Of a DNA stretch of 64,000 nt, positions 1 to 8,446 are shown one piece after another. Position numbers and translations under genes: made by a program. The notes under the pieces were generated by a model, which made no database searches, was not told the origin of the DNA, and worked only from the letters and a program-made list of their open reading frames with translations. Within the stretch, counting starts at the first letter, position 1. The number at the start of each line of letters is the position of its first letter. Source of the DNA: Bacteroides zoogleoformans (GTDB lineage: Bacteria; Bacteroidota; Bacteroidia; Bacteroidales; Bacteroidaceae); contig NZ_CP027231.1 of NCBI RefSeq assembly GCF_002998435.1, positions 1,777,001-1,841,000 on the forward strand. The letters run 5' to 3'.

Positions 1-489
1 AAGATAGCCGATTACGGAAAGGCCGCCTTATGGTATCTGAACGATGCCCCCCGTACCACCCTCGTCATTCAATCTGCCTCGGCAGCAGACGCCACCGCCC
101 TCTTCGACATCATCTATCGCACGTTGGACGTGAAACCCGGCGAAGACGAGCCGATGATGAACGTGCTCGCCTTATACGAAACCCAACCCGCACCCTCCCT
201 ACGGCCGGGAAACGAGCCGGAGGCAGAGGCATTCTGGACCATCTTCCTTTTTCCCCGCGAAAAGCACCGCCCCGCCTGCTACACCGCCGAGGGCGACGCC
301 AACCTGTTGAGCAGTCCGGCCTCGGTAGACCTCGGAGGGGTATTCATCACTCCCGTAGAGAAAGATTTCAGGAAGATTACCGCCGAAGACGTAGCCCGTA
401 TTTTAGGAGAAGTATGTCTTTCTGCCGATGATTTCCAACGCATACGGCAGCGCATCAAGGAACAAATTTTAAACAATACCCCACTATGA
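1..489 (+). CDS. DUF4922 domain protein, 3' part only
   Basis: The last 162 codons of a gene that starts before the window are open in frame from base 1 to the TGA at 487-489. The stretch FLFPREKHRP (about 240-280) resembles the C-terminal domain of the Ap4A/GDP-sugar phosphorylase (HIT-like) superfamily, which fits the DUF4922 proteins commonly found before SpoIID genes in Bacteroides. The stop overlaps the next start as ATGA (486-489), so the two genes are probably translationally coupled. The exact substrate is unknown. The family name rests on recalled similarity and gene order, and the catalytic N-terminal part is outside the window. Confidence 0.65.
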   Translation, partial: KIADYGKAALWYLNDAPRTTLVIQSASAADATALFDIIYRTLDVKPGEDEPMMNVLALYETQPAPSLRPGNEPEAEAFWTIFLFPREKHRPACYTAEGDANLLSSPASVDLGGVFITPVEKDFRKITAEDVARILGEVCLSADDFQRIRQRIKEQILNNTPL

Positions 490-2345
490 AAGAGCCCAAA
501 GTACACGTAGGCATTCTGTTCGAGCCACAGATAGAGTTCAACCTGCTGAGCCCGTACCGCATCGGCGGAACGGAGGTCTGCGGCAAACAAGTAGTTACTT
601 ATGACCAAGGCAGAATACGCTGGAACGGCCGCCTGTATGACGAGCTGCTGTTCGAGCCGAACAATGAGTCGACAGACGCATTCGAGCTGCTGGACGTCAC
701 CATCGGCATCAACTTCCACTGGGAACGCAAGGAGAATCAGCGTTTCCTCGGTGCCTTGAAAATCATCGTGGAAGATGGCAAGCTCACCGGCATCAATGTG
801 GTGAAGGTGGAAGACTACCTGACCAGCGTCATCTCGTCCGAAATGAGCGCCACCGCCTCCTTGGAGTTGCTCAAGGCACACGCAGTGATTTCGAGGAGCT
901 GGCTGCTAAGCCTCTCCCCCAACCCCTCCCCCATAGGGAGGGGAGGGCTGCGCGACGAAAGCGATAGTCTATCTCAACACTCCCTCCTCACGGAAAAGGG
1001 GGGCAAGGAGAAAGACCGCTATCAAACGGCCGACAGACTCAGTTATGACTTACTGAAAGAGAAACAGCAAGAGCTAAAGAAGAATCCAACAGAAGCGGAG
1101 AGAGTGATGTGGGAAGGATTGCGTAACGGGCAAACCGGCTGTAAGTTCAGGAGACAACACATCATCGATTGCTACATCGTAGACTTCGTATGTCTGGAGA
1201 AACAACTCATCATCGAAATAGACGGCGGCTATCATTCCACGCCTGAACAGCAAGCCAAAGATGCCGATCGTACCCGCCATCTCGAATCCTTAGGCTACCA
1301 TGTGCTTCGCTTCACCAATGAAGAAGTCATCGCCCATCCCGAGTGCGTCATGCAACAAATCACATCGCACATGGCGCAACCTATCTCTTTCCAACAAGAG
1401 AAAGAGACGAAGGAGAAAGACCTCTCCCTCGTCTGGTACGAACGCGACGCTCACACCCACTTCGATGTCTGCGCCGACGACCACTGCCAACGTTATCAAG
1501 GTATCACCCGTGCTTGTACCGATACCGTACGCCAAGCCATCGCCGCCACTTACGGCCAAGTTCTGACGTACAACGGCAAGATATGCGATGCCCGATTCTC
1601 CAAATGCTGCGGCGGCATATTCGAAGAGTTTCAATATTGCTGGGCAGACGTCAAGCACCCTTACCTCAGTAAAAAGCGCGACCTCATCCCCACGCCTCCC
1701 ACCCCCGACTTCTCCAGCCCTTCTTCCGACCCCATCCCTATAGAGAGGGAAGGCTGCGATGATAACGCAATTCTATCTCAACACCCCCTCCCTATGGGGG
1801 AGGGGGCTGGGGGGGAGAGGCTGGAGCGTTGGATACGCACTTCGCCCGAAGCCTTCTGCAACACGGCGGACAAGCGCATACTCTCGCAAGTGCTCAATAA
1901 CTACGACCAAGAGACCACGGACTTCTATCGCTGGAAGGTGACCTATGCACAAGACGAACTGTCGGCCCTCATACTGAAGCGTTCGGGCATCGACTACGGA
2001 CAAATCATCGACCTCGTTCCCGTGGCACGCGGCACGAGCGCACGCCTCTGGAAACTGAAGATTGTGGGAACAAAGAAGACGCTCACCATAGGCAAGGAGC
2101 TGGAAATACGCCGCACGCTCTCCAACTCCCACCTCTACAGCTCGGCATTCGTCGTAGACAAGGAAGATATCTCTCCCGAAGGCATACCGGGACGGTTCGT
2201 CCTCACCGGTGCAGGCTGGGGGCACGGTGTGGGCCTGTGCCAGATAGGCGCCGCCGTGATGGGCGAGCAAGGATACACCTACGATGCCATCCTATTACAT
2301 TATTACATAGACGCTGAAATCAAAAAACTTTATGACCATGAATAA
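486..2345 (+). CDS. SpoIID/LytB-domain protein interrupted in frame by two palindromic inserts, one encoding DUF559
   Basis: SpoIID-type proteins act on peptidoglycan glycan strands. The N-terminal hallmark is present (VEDYLTSVISSEM, residues 108-120, with the presumed catalytic Glu119, then LLKAHAVISRSW), and so is the C-terminal hallmark GAGWGHGVGLCQIGAA near residues 585-600. There is no obvious signal peptide. At 619 aa the protein is roughly 150 aa longer than I expect for Bacteroides homologues. The excess is explained by two insertions: residues about 142-311, which contain a complete DUF559 domain (about 185-298), and residues about 400-446, rich in Pro and Gly. Both inserts are flanked or made by C-rich/G-rich palindromes and keep the frame open. 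The start overlaps the upstream stop (ATGA). The 3' end overlaps the MFS gene, consistent with one operon for cell-wall salvage. Confidence 0.85.
   Translation: MKEPKVHVGILFEPQIEFNLLSPYRIGGTEVCGKQVVTYDQGRIRWNGRLYDELLFEPNNESTDAFELLDVTIGINFHWERKENQRFLGALKIIVEDGKLTGINVVKVEDYLTSVISSEMSATASLELLKAHAVISRSWLLSLSPNPSPIGRGGLRDESDSLSQHSLLTEKGGKEKDRYQTADRLSYDLLKEKQQELKKNPTEAERVMWEGLRNGQTGCKFRRQHIIDCYIVDFVCLEKQLIIEIDGGYHSTPEQQAKDADRTRHLESLGYHVLRFTNEEVIAHPECVMQQITSHMAQPISFQQEKETKEKDLSLVWYERDAHTHFDVCADDHCQRYQGITRACTDTVRQAIAATYGQVLTYNGKICDARFSKCCGGIFEEFQYCWADVKHPYLSKKRDLIPTPPTPDFSSPSSDPIPIEREGCDDNAILSQHPLPMGEGAGGERLERWIRTSPEAFCNTADKRILSQVLNNYDQETTDFYRWKVTYAQDELSALILKRSGIDYGQIIDLVPVARGTSARLWKLKIVGTKKTLTIGKELEIRRTLSNSHLYSSAFVVDKEDISPEGIPGRFVLTGAGWGHGVGLCQIGAAVMGEQGYTYDAILLHYYIDAEIKKLYDHE
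909..1418 (+). mobile_element. In-frame palindromic insertion element carrying a DUF559 (Vsr/restriction-endonuclease-like) domain
   Basis: This segment interrupts the SpoIID reading frame after SRSWLL. It opens with a strong palindrome (CCCCTCCC/GGGAGGGG within 911-946), followed by a spacer ending in TCTATCTCAACAC and a second C-rich/G-rich stretch (981-1010). An uninterrupted DUF559 domain follows (about 1038-1380): NPTEAERVMWEGLR, FRRQHIIDCYIVDFVC, LIIEIDGGYH and LGYHVLRFTNEEV match the domain from start to end, including the Asp of IVDF and the Glu-x-Asp of IEIDG expected of this nuclease-like fold. The domain has no good start codon of its own at its N-terminus, so it would be made as part of the host protein or from an internal ATG. 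Boundaries are inferred from where SpoIID similarity stops and resumes. Confidence 0.7.
1690..1821 (+). repeat. Second copy of the palindromic element, no DUF559, in frame in the SpoIID gene
   Basis: About 130 bp between KHPYLSKKRD and ERWIRTSP encode low-complexity sequence (Pro, Ser, then QHPLPMGEGAGGER). The DNA from 1731 to 1821 parallels 930-1010. Each has a C-rich/G-rich palindrome, then GGCTGCG, a short A-rich spacer and TCTATCTCAACAC, then CCCTCC followed by a G-run. It is therefore another unit of the same repeat family, inserted a second time in the same gene without breaking the frame. Confidence 0.75.
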
Positions 2346-3684
2346 TGATATGAAAGAAAAGAGTCCTTGGTGGTGGGTGCCCACACTCTACTTTGCAGAA
2401 GGTGTGCCCTACTTTGTTGTCAACACCATCTCGGTGATGATGTTCACCAAGATGGGCGTGCCCAACGGCGATATGGCATTCTTCACCACGCTGCTCTACT
2501 TCCCTTGGTTCCTGAAAGGTATCTGGAGCCCCATCGTGGACGTGGTGAAGACCAAACGCTGGTGGATTCTCTCCATGCAGGCCTTGCTGACGGTGCTCAT
2601 GGTAGTGCTCACCGTCAGCCTGCCCCATCCGGAGCAAGAGACCATCGCTTCGGGACAAACCCCCATCGGCATGTTCTCGTTCACGCTGATATTGTTCATC
2701 ATCGCCGCCTTTGCCTCGGCCACGCACGACATTGCCGCCGACGGCTTCTACATGTTGGCACACAGTCCGAGCAGTCAGGCCGCCTTTATCGGCATCCGAA
2801 GCACGTTCTATCGGGTGGCTTCGGTCTTCGGGCAAGGCGTGTTGGTGTTCATTGCCGGCATGCTGGAGAAAGACACGGGCAACATCCCCCTCTCTTGGCA
2901 AGTGACAATGGGCTGCGCCGCCGTGGTGTTCTGCCTGATTACCATCTACCACACCTTCCGCCTGCCGCGCTCCAAAGAAGACAAGCCCCGTGTTCCGGCC
3001 TCCGCAGCGGACGGTTCGGCACAAGCACGGCAGCAGTCGAAAGGACGGGAATTGGCCAACTCGTTCATCACCTTCGTCAAGAAGCCCGGCGTATTGCTTG
3101 CCATAGCCTTCATGCTGCTCTACCGCCTACCCGAAGGTTTCCTCATCAAGATGTGCCAGCCTTTCCTTGTGCACTCTGTTGAGAAAGGCGGACTGGGACT
3201 GAGCACCGAGATGGTGGGCATCGTATATGGCACCATCGGCGTGATAGCCCTGCTGGCCGGTGGCATCGTGGGAGGTGTCTACGCCTCGCGTCGCGGACTG
3301 AAACGTTCGTTGTGGCTCATGGCCGCCTGCATGACGCTGCCCTGCCTCACGTTCGTCTATTTAGCCATTGTTCAGCCTGCCAGCATCACGTTGATAAGCA
3401 TTGCCGTATCCATCGAGCAGTTCGGCTACGGGTTCGGCTTCACGGCTTACATGCTTTATATGATGTATTTCTCCGAAGGCGAGTTCAAGACGTCGCACTA
3501 TGCCATCTGCACCGCCTTCATGGCACTGAGCATGATGCTGCCGGGATTCGTGGCAGGCTATATACAGGAAGCCATCGGCTATGTCAACTTCTTCTGGATG
3601 GTAATGGCTTGCTGCCTCGCCACACTGGCCGTCACTTATCTGGTAGACCGAAAGATTGACCCGAATTATGGAAAGGGAAAGTAG
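2332..3684 (+). CDS. AmpG-like MFS permease
   Basis: A 450-residue integral membrane protein with about 12 hydrophobic segments, starting near PTLYFAEGVPYFVVN, a sequence typical of the AmpG/SLC33 branch of the major facilitator superfamily. AmpG permeases import cell-wall muropeptides (GlcNAc-anhydroMurNAc with or without peptide) into the cytoplasm. The first ATG (2332) overlaps the SpoIID stop by 14 bp, and in-frame ATGs at 2338 and 2350 are alternatives. It sits between SpoIID and NamZ genes, which supports a role in peptidoglycan turnover products. Actual substrate specificity cannot be read from the sequence. Confidence 0.85.
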   Translation: MTMNNDMKEKSPWWWVPTLYFAEGVPYFVVNTISVMMFTKMGVPNGDMAFFTTLLYFPWFLKGIWSPIVDVVKTKRWWILSMQALLTVLMVVLTVSLPHPEQETIASGQTPIGMFSFTLILFIIAAFASATHDIAADGFYMLAHSPSSQAAFIGIRSTFYRVASVFGQGVLVFIAGMLEKDTGNIPLSWQVTMGCAAVVFCLITIYHTFRLPRSKEDKPRVPASAADGSAQARQQSKGRELANSFITFVKKPGVLLAIAFMLLYRLPEGFLIKMCQPFLVHSVEKGGLGLSTEMVGIVYGTIGVIALLAGGIVGGVYASRRGLKRSLWLMAACMTLPCLTFVYLAIVQPASITLISIAVSIEQFGYGFGFTAYMLYMMYFSEGEFKTSHYAICTAFMALSMMLPGFVAGYIQEAIGYVNFFWMVMACCLATLAVTYLVDRKIDPNYGKGK

Positions 3685-3685
3685 C

Positions 3686-3719
3686 TAATCACTAATCACT
3701 AATCGTTAATCACTAAAAC
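3686..3719 (+). repeat. Short imperfect AATCACTA tandem repeat before namZ
   Basis: The 35-bp gap between the MFS gene and namZ consists almost entirely of tandem TAATCACTA-like octamers. A related sequence in the opposite orientation (GTGGTTAGTGATGAGTGG) follows the parC stop at 19028-19046. Function unknown. Confidence 0.5.
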
Positions 3720-4958
3720 ATGAAACATTTCCTCACCTGTCTGCTCTGCCTCTTCTTAACGAGTGCGACGCAGGCGCAGAAAATCAGAATAAAGACCGGC
3801 ATCGAGGTGCTGAAAGAACAAAAATTCAAGTGTCTGGAAGGCAAACGCGTAGGGCTGATTACGAATCCTACGGGAGTAGATAACCGCATGAAGTCTACCA
3901 TCGACATTCTGCACGAAGCACCGAATGTAAATCTGGTAGCCCTCTATGGCCCCGAACACGGTGTGCGCGGCGATGTGCATGCGGGCGACCACGTGACGGA
4001 CATCAAGGACGCGTCCACCGGCCTGCCCGTTTATTCGCTCTACGGAAGGACGCGCAAGGCCACGCCGAAGATGCTGAAAGACGTAGACGTGCTGGTGTAT
4101 GACATTCAAGACATCGGTTGCCGTTCGTTCACCTACATCAGCACCATGGGACTGGCTATGGAAGCAGCCGCCGAGAACGGCAAAGAGTTCATCGTACTGG
4201 ACCGTCCCAACCCCTTGGGCGGACTGAAGATAGAGGGTAATCTGGTGGAAGACGACTGCGTTTCTTTTGTCAGCCAGTTCAGAATACCTTACCTTTACGC
4301 CCTCACTTGCGGCGAGTTGGCACTGATGCTCAACGGCGAAAAGATGTTGAAGGACGGGAAACAATGCAACCTCCGTGTGGTGAAGATGAAAGGCTGGAAG
4401 CGCAAGATGGACTACACGCAGACCGGACTGCAATGGGTGCCCTCGTCTCCGCACATTCCTCATCCGCATTCCGCCTTCTTCTATCCCGTCAGCGGCATTT
4501 TGGGCGAACTGGGCTATATGTCCATCGGCGTGGGCTACACCATTCCGTTCCAGATGTTTGCCGCGCCGTGGGTGGAGGCCGGGCGGCTTGCCGACAGGCT
4601 GAACGGACTGAACGTGCCGGGCGTCATTTTCCGGCCGATGTATCTGAAACCGTTCTACAGCGTGGGCAAAGGCAAGTTGCTGCAAGGCGTGCAGGTACAC
4701 ATCGTGGACTTCGGCCGGGCACCGCTGAGCGACATACAGTTCTTGGTGATGCAGGAAGTGGCCGCCCTCTATCCCGACCGTGCCGTGTTCAACCATGCCG
4801 ACAAGGGACGATTCTCTATGTTCGACAAGGTGTGCGGCTCACGCCGGATACGCGAACGCTTCGCCGAGCGCAACCGTTGGGAGGACATCCGCGACTATTG
4901 GTACAAGGACACCGAAACATTCCGCAAGCTGTCGAAGAAGTATTACTTATATAAATGA
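3720..4958 (+). CDS. namZ: Exo-beta-N-acetylmuramidase NamZ (DUF1343 family)
   Basis: NamZ enzymes (GH171, DUF1343) cleave MurNAc from the non-reducing end of peptidoglycan fragments. The 412-aa protein has a cleavable signal peptide (hydrophobic residues 4-17, cleavage after ATQA), so it works outside the inner membrane. Conserved blocks follow in order: VGLITNPTGVD, ALYGPEHGVRGD, VYDIQDIGCRSFTYIS, VLDRPNPLGG and a C-terminal DRAVFNHADKG region. Length is normal for the family. It lies 35 bp after the AmpG-like gene and upstream of the sugar kinase and MurQ genes, the same association known from Bacillus subtilis and Tannerella forsythia. The product, free MurNAc, is the expected substrate of the transporter, kinase and etherase encoded downstream. 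Confidence 0.88.
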   Translation: MKHFLTCLLCLFLTSATQAQKIRIKTGIEVLKEQKFKCLEGKRVGLITNPTGVDNRMKSTIDILHEAPNVNLVALYGPEHGVRGDVHAGDHVTDIKDASTGLPVYSLYGRTRKATPKMLKDVDVLVYDIQDIGCRSFTYISTMGLAMEAAAENGKEFIVLDRPNPLGGLKIEGNLVEDDCVSFVSQFRIPYLYALTCGELALMLNGEKMLKDGKQCNLRVVKMKGWKRKMDYTQTGLQWVPSSPHIPHPHSAFFYPVSGILGELGYMSIGVGYTIPFQMFAAPWVEAGRLADRLNGLNVPGVIFRPMYLKPFYSVGKGKLLQGVQVHIVDFGRAPLSDIQFLVMQEVAALYPDRAVFNHADKGRFSMFDKVCGSRRIRERFAERNRWEDIRDYWYKDTETFRKLSKKYYLYK

Positions 4959-5000
4959 CATACGCCGCTCAAGACATCACCGCAGGAGGGGCGAAACGGC

Positions 5001-5161
5001 GTTGGGAAGTCGCGGGTGATGACATTGGGAAGTCGCGAGCAACGACATTGGGAAGTCACAGGCAACGACATTGGGAAGTCACAGGCAACGACATTGGGAA
5101 GTCACAGGCAACGACATTGGGAAGTCACAGGCAACGACATTGGGAAGTCACAGGCAACGAC
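5001..5161 (+). repeat. Tandem array A, seven 23-bp units
   Basis: Seven consecutive 23-bp units start at 5001, 5024, 5047, 5070, 5093, 5116 and 5139, each beginning (A/G)TTGGGAAGTC. The last five are identical (core GGGAAGTCACAGGCAACGAC). The first two differ in the GCGGGTGAT/GCGAGCAAC half. It lies in the gap between namZ and the D-lactate-dehydrogenase-like gene. The open frames crossing it are repeat translations, not genes. Confidence 0.95.
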
Positions 5162-5181
5162 ATTAGGGAGAGGCCGGCAGC

Positions 5182-5296
5182 CTCGTATATACGACGTCAT
5201 TAGTCTCGTATATGCGACATCACCGGTCTCGTATATGCGACGTCATCAGTCTCGCATATACGACGTCACCGGCCTCGCCTATACGACACAACCACC
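5182..5296 (+). repeat. Tandem array B, five 23-bp units
   Basis: Five 23-bp units start at 5182, 5205, 5228, 5251 and 5274, each beginning CTCG(T/C). Most carry two small palindromes, CGTATA(T/C)(A/G)CG and GACGTC; the last unit is degraded. It follows array A after 20 bp and has the same period but a different sequence. Confidence 0.92.
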
Positions 5297-5404
5297 TCCG
5301 CCGCAATGCCGGAAACAGGAGCCGTCTGAAGCGTTCGCCCCGCTTCGGAGTACGGGATAGAGGGCGATAACAGATAATGAACCTATAACGAAAGAGGAAA
5401 GAAG

Positions 5405-8400
5405 ATGGGAAAAACAAATTACGACATATTCCTGCAAGAGGCAGGACGGTTCATCCCGAAAGACAGAATCTATACCGACCCCCTGCGCCGGTTGGCATGG
5501 GGAACGGATGCGGGCTTCTACCGCCTGATACCCCAAGTGGTGATTCGCTCGAAAGATGAAGACGAAGTCTCCCGGTTGTTGACGCTGGCCGACCGCTACA
5601 ACCTGCCCGTCACCTTCCGCGCGGCAGGTACCAGCCTGTCCGGACAGGCCATCAGCGACTCCATCCTCATCGTGGCGGGCAAACACTGGGAGAAATACAA
5701 GATATCTGCCGACCGTGAACGGATAACCCTCCAGCCCGGCATCATCGGCCAGCGTGTGAACGAGCTACTGGCTCCCTATGGGCGGAAGTTCGCTCCCGAC
5801 CCTGCCAGCGTGAAGAGCGCCATGGTGGGCGGCATCGTCATGAACAACGCCTCGGGCATGAACTGCGGCACCCATGCCAACAGCGACAAGGTGCTGATTT
5901 CTGCTCGTATTATCCTGACCGACGGCACGGTGCTGGACACCGGCAACCCCGACAGCCGCACCTCTTTCGAAGCGACCCACAGCGACTTCATCCGCCGCAT
6001 CTGCAACCTACGCGACGAAATCCGCGCCAATGAGAAACTGGTAGAGCGCATCCGCTATAAATACTCCATCAAGAACGTCATGGGCCTCAACCTTCTGCCC
6101 TTCGTCCGCTTCGACGACCCGTTCGACATCATCGCCCACCTCATGGTAGGCTCCGAGGGCACGCTGGCTTTCCTATCGCAAGTGACGATGAAGACCGAAT
6201 ACGACTATCCCTGCAAGGCAAGCGCCATGATTTACTTCAAAACCATCAAAGAAGCGAGCCGTGCCGTGGTGGCGATGAAGAAGCTAAACAAAGCAATGGA
6301 CGAACCAACCACCGAAAGCAACGAACCCGTTGTGAAGGGCGCCGAGATGCTGGACTCCAAAAGCCTCTCTTCCGTCAACGACCCCGTCTTCCTGAAGTAT
6401 AAAGGCGAAGTGGCCTCTTCCATCCTTCCGGGCGTAGAACCCGGCGACGAAATGGGGCTGACCGCCGTACTGACGGAAACCAAAGCCCGCACTCCGGAGG
6501 AATTAAAGCAGAACATCTGCGCCATCGAGGCATGTCTGACCCCGTTCAAGACCTACATGCCCGTACACTTTACCGATAAACCCGAAGAGTACTCCCCCTA
6601 CTGGGCCATCCGTTCCGGCATCTTCCCCTCCGTGGGCGGAACACGCAAGCCGAGCGCAACCTGCCTCATCGAGGACATCGCCTTCCACATCGAAGACCTG
6701 CCCGAAGCCACCGCCGAACTGCAACAGCTCATCGCCCGCCACGGCTACGACGATGCCTGCATCTACGGGCATGCCCTCGAAGGGAACTATCACTTCATCA
6801 TCAACCAGTCGTTCAGCACTGCCGACGAAGTGAAACGCTACGAAGCCCTGATGAATGACGTCAAAACGTTAGTTGTAGACAAGTACGACGGCTCTCTGAA
6901 GGCCGAACACGGCACGGGGCGCAACATGGCGCCTTTCGTCCGCTACGAATGGGGCGACGATGCTTTCCGGGCCATGCAGACCGTCAAGGAGATTTTCGAC
7001 CCGAAAGGCTTGTTGAATCCCGGCGTCATCTTCAACGACGACCCTCAATGCCACATCAAGCACTTCAAGCCACTGCCCGTCTTAGCCATCGACGAAAAGA
7101 ACCGAGCCACCGGCTATCAACTGCAACGCAATTCCGATGGAATTGCCATCGTGGCACTTTGCCCGCCACTTGCGGCCGACAAGTGCATAGAATGCGGCTT
7201 CTGCGAAGTAAACTGCCTTTCCTGCGGTTTCACCCTCTCCTCGCGCCAACGCATCGTGGTGCAACGCGAGATATCTCGCCTGAAGCAACACGGATATTTA
7301 CAAGAAGCCAAAAAACTTGAAAAGCAATACCGCTACCTCGGCGACCAAACCTGCGCCGGCGATGGTCTCTGCTCCACATCCTGCCCGATGGGCATCAATA
7401 CCGGCGACCTCACCCATCTCGTCCGACAGGAAGCATTGCCCAAGAACAGCCTCGGATATAAAGCGGGAAACTTTGCCGCCAGTCATTTTGCAGGCGTCAA
7501 AAGCGCCCTACGTTCCACCCTGCGCTTGGCCGACTTCGGCCATTCCCTGTTAGGGACGAAAGCCATGAGTGCCGTTACCAAAGGCATGCACAAACTGCCA
7601 AACATACCCTTGTGGACACCTGCCATGCCCAAGGCCTACAAATATACCGGTTCACAAGCCTCACCGACACATACATCCGACAGGGAAGAGAATGCCATGC
7701 AAAACAACACCATCTGCAAAGTAGTCTACTTTCCCAGTTGTATTAACCAAACTATGGGTTTATCCAAGAAATCGCCTGTAGAACGGGCGCTGGTAAACAA
7801 AATGATATCCCTGTTGCAGAAAGCGGGCTACGAGGTCATCTTCCCGGAGGGGATGGACAAACTGTGTTGCGGCACCATCTGGGAAAGCAAAGGCATGCCC
7901 GACATAGCCGACCGCAAGGTAGAAGAACTCGAAGCCGCCTTGTGGGAAGCCAGTCGGCACGGCGAGTATCCCGTGCTTTGCGACCAAAGCCCCTGCCTGC
8001 ACCGCATGCGCGAACACATCAAACGGATGAAACTGTACGAACCCGCAGAATTTATCCACACTTTCTTGCGAGACAAGCTGGACTTCACGCCTACCGACCG
8101 CCCCGTGGCCATCCATATCACCTGCTCCATGCGGAAAATGGGATTGGCGGATACATTGACCGGCCTTGCCCGTCTTTGTTCCAACAATGTCATCATTCCG
8201 GAGGAAGTGGGGTGCTGCGGTTTCGCAGGCGATCGTGGTTTCACCCATCCCGAACTGAATGCTTACGCCCTGCGTAAACTGCGTCCACAGATAGAAGCTG
8301 CCGGAGTACAGATAGGCTACTCCAACAGCCGTACCTGCGAAATAGGGCTGACAACGAACGCCGGTATTCCTTACGTATCCATCGTCTATTTAGTGGACGA

Positions 8401-8446
8401 ATGTACCAAACCATTGATGACAAACTTAACACATACAAACTCATGA
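5405..8446 (+). CDS. FAD-linked oxidase with Fe-S and CCG domains, D-lactate dehydrogenase type
   Basis: A 1013-aa three-part oxidoreductase. Residues about 40-260 form a PCMH-type FAD-binding domain (FRAAGTSLSGQAISDS near 72, VGGIVMNNASGM near 141). Residues about 270-540 are the FAD-oxidase C-terminal domain (LKAEHGTGRN). Two [4Fe-4S] cysteine clusters follow (CIECGFCEVNC near 594, CAGDGLCSTSCPMG near 650), then two CCG heterodisulfide-reductase-like motifs (CCGTIWESKG near 821, CCGFAGDRGF near 937). This architecture is that of respiratory D-lactate or 2-hydroxy acid dehydrogenases passing electrons to the quinone pool. MurQ, encoded 2 kb downstream, releases D-lactate from MurNAc-6-P, so oxidation of that D-lactate is a natural role (inference). 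The stop overlaps the next start as ATGA. The promoter region is filled by two tandem arrays. Confidence 0.85.
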   Translation: MGKTNYDIFLQEAGRFIPKDRIYTDPLRRLAWGTDAGFYRLIPQVVIRSKDEDEVSRLLTLADRYNLPVTFRAAGTSLSGQAISDSILIVAGKHWEKYKISADRERITLQPGIIGQRVNELLAPYGRKFAPDPASVKSAMVGGIVMNNASGMNCGTHANSDKVLISARIILTDGTVLDTGNPDSRTSFEATHSDFIRRICNLRDEIRANEKLVERIRYKYSIKNVMGLNLLPFVRFDDPFDIIAHLMVGSEGTLAFLSQVTMKTEYDYPCKASAMIYFKTIKEASRAVVAMKKLNKAMDEPTTESNEPVVKGAEMLDSKSLSSVNDPVFLKYKGEVASSILPGVEPGDEMGLTAVLTETKARTPEELKQNICAIEACLTPFKTYMPVHFTDKPEEYSPYWAIRSGIFPSVGGTRKPSATCLIEDIAFHIEDLPEATAELQQLIARHGYDDACIYGHALEGNYHFIINQSFSTADEVKRYEALMNDVKTLVVDKYDGSLKAEHGTGRNMAPFVRYEWGDDAFRAMQTVKEIFDPKGLLNPGVIFNDDPQCHIKHFKPLPVLAIDEKNRATGYQLQRNSDGIAIVALCPPLAADKCIECGFCEVNCLSCGFTLSSRQRIVVQREISRLKQHGYLQEAKKLEKQYRYLGDQTCAGDGLCSTSCPMGINTGDLTHLVRQEALPKNSLGYKAGNFAASHFAGVKSALRSTLRLADFGHSLLGTKAMSAVTKGMHKLPNIPLWTPAMPKAYKYTGSQASPTHTSDREENAMQNNTICKVVYFPSCINQTMGLSKKSPVERALVNKMISLLQKAGYEVIFPEGMDKLCCGTIWESKGMPDIADRKVEELEAALWEASRHGEYPVLCDQSPCLHRMREHIKRMKLYEPAEFIHTFLRDKLDFTPTDRPVAIHITCSMRKMGLADTLTGLARLCSNNVIIPEEVGCCGFAGDRGFTHPELNAYALRKLRPQIEAAGVQIGYSNSRTCEIGLTTNAGIPYVSIVYLVDECTKPLMTNLTHTNS

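Noticed and set aside
3756..4796. 346-codon - strand frame opposite namZ
   Set aside because: His- and Val-rich shadow translation, no domain.
5001..5296. CRISPR-like array
   Set aside because: The units are directly adjacent with no variable spacers, and no cas genes are near.
4955..5360. Open reading frames across the tandem arrays
   Set aside because: They translate repeat units in two frames, with no start context or family similarity.
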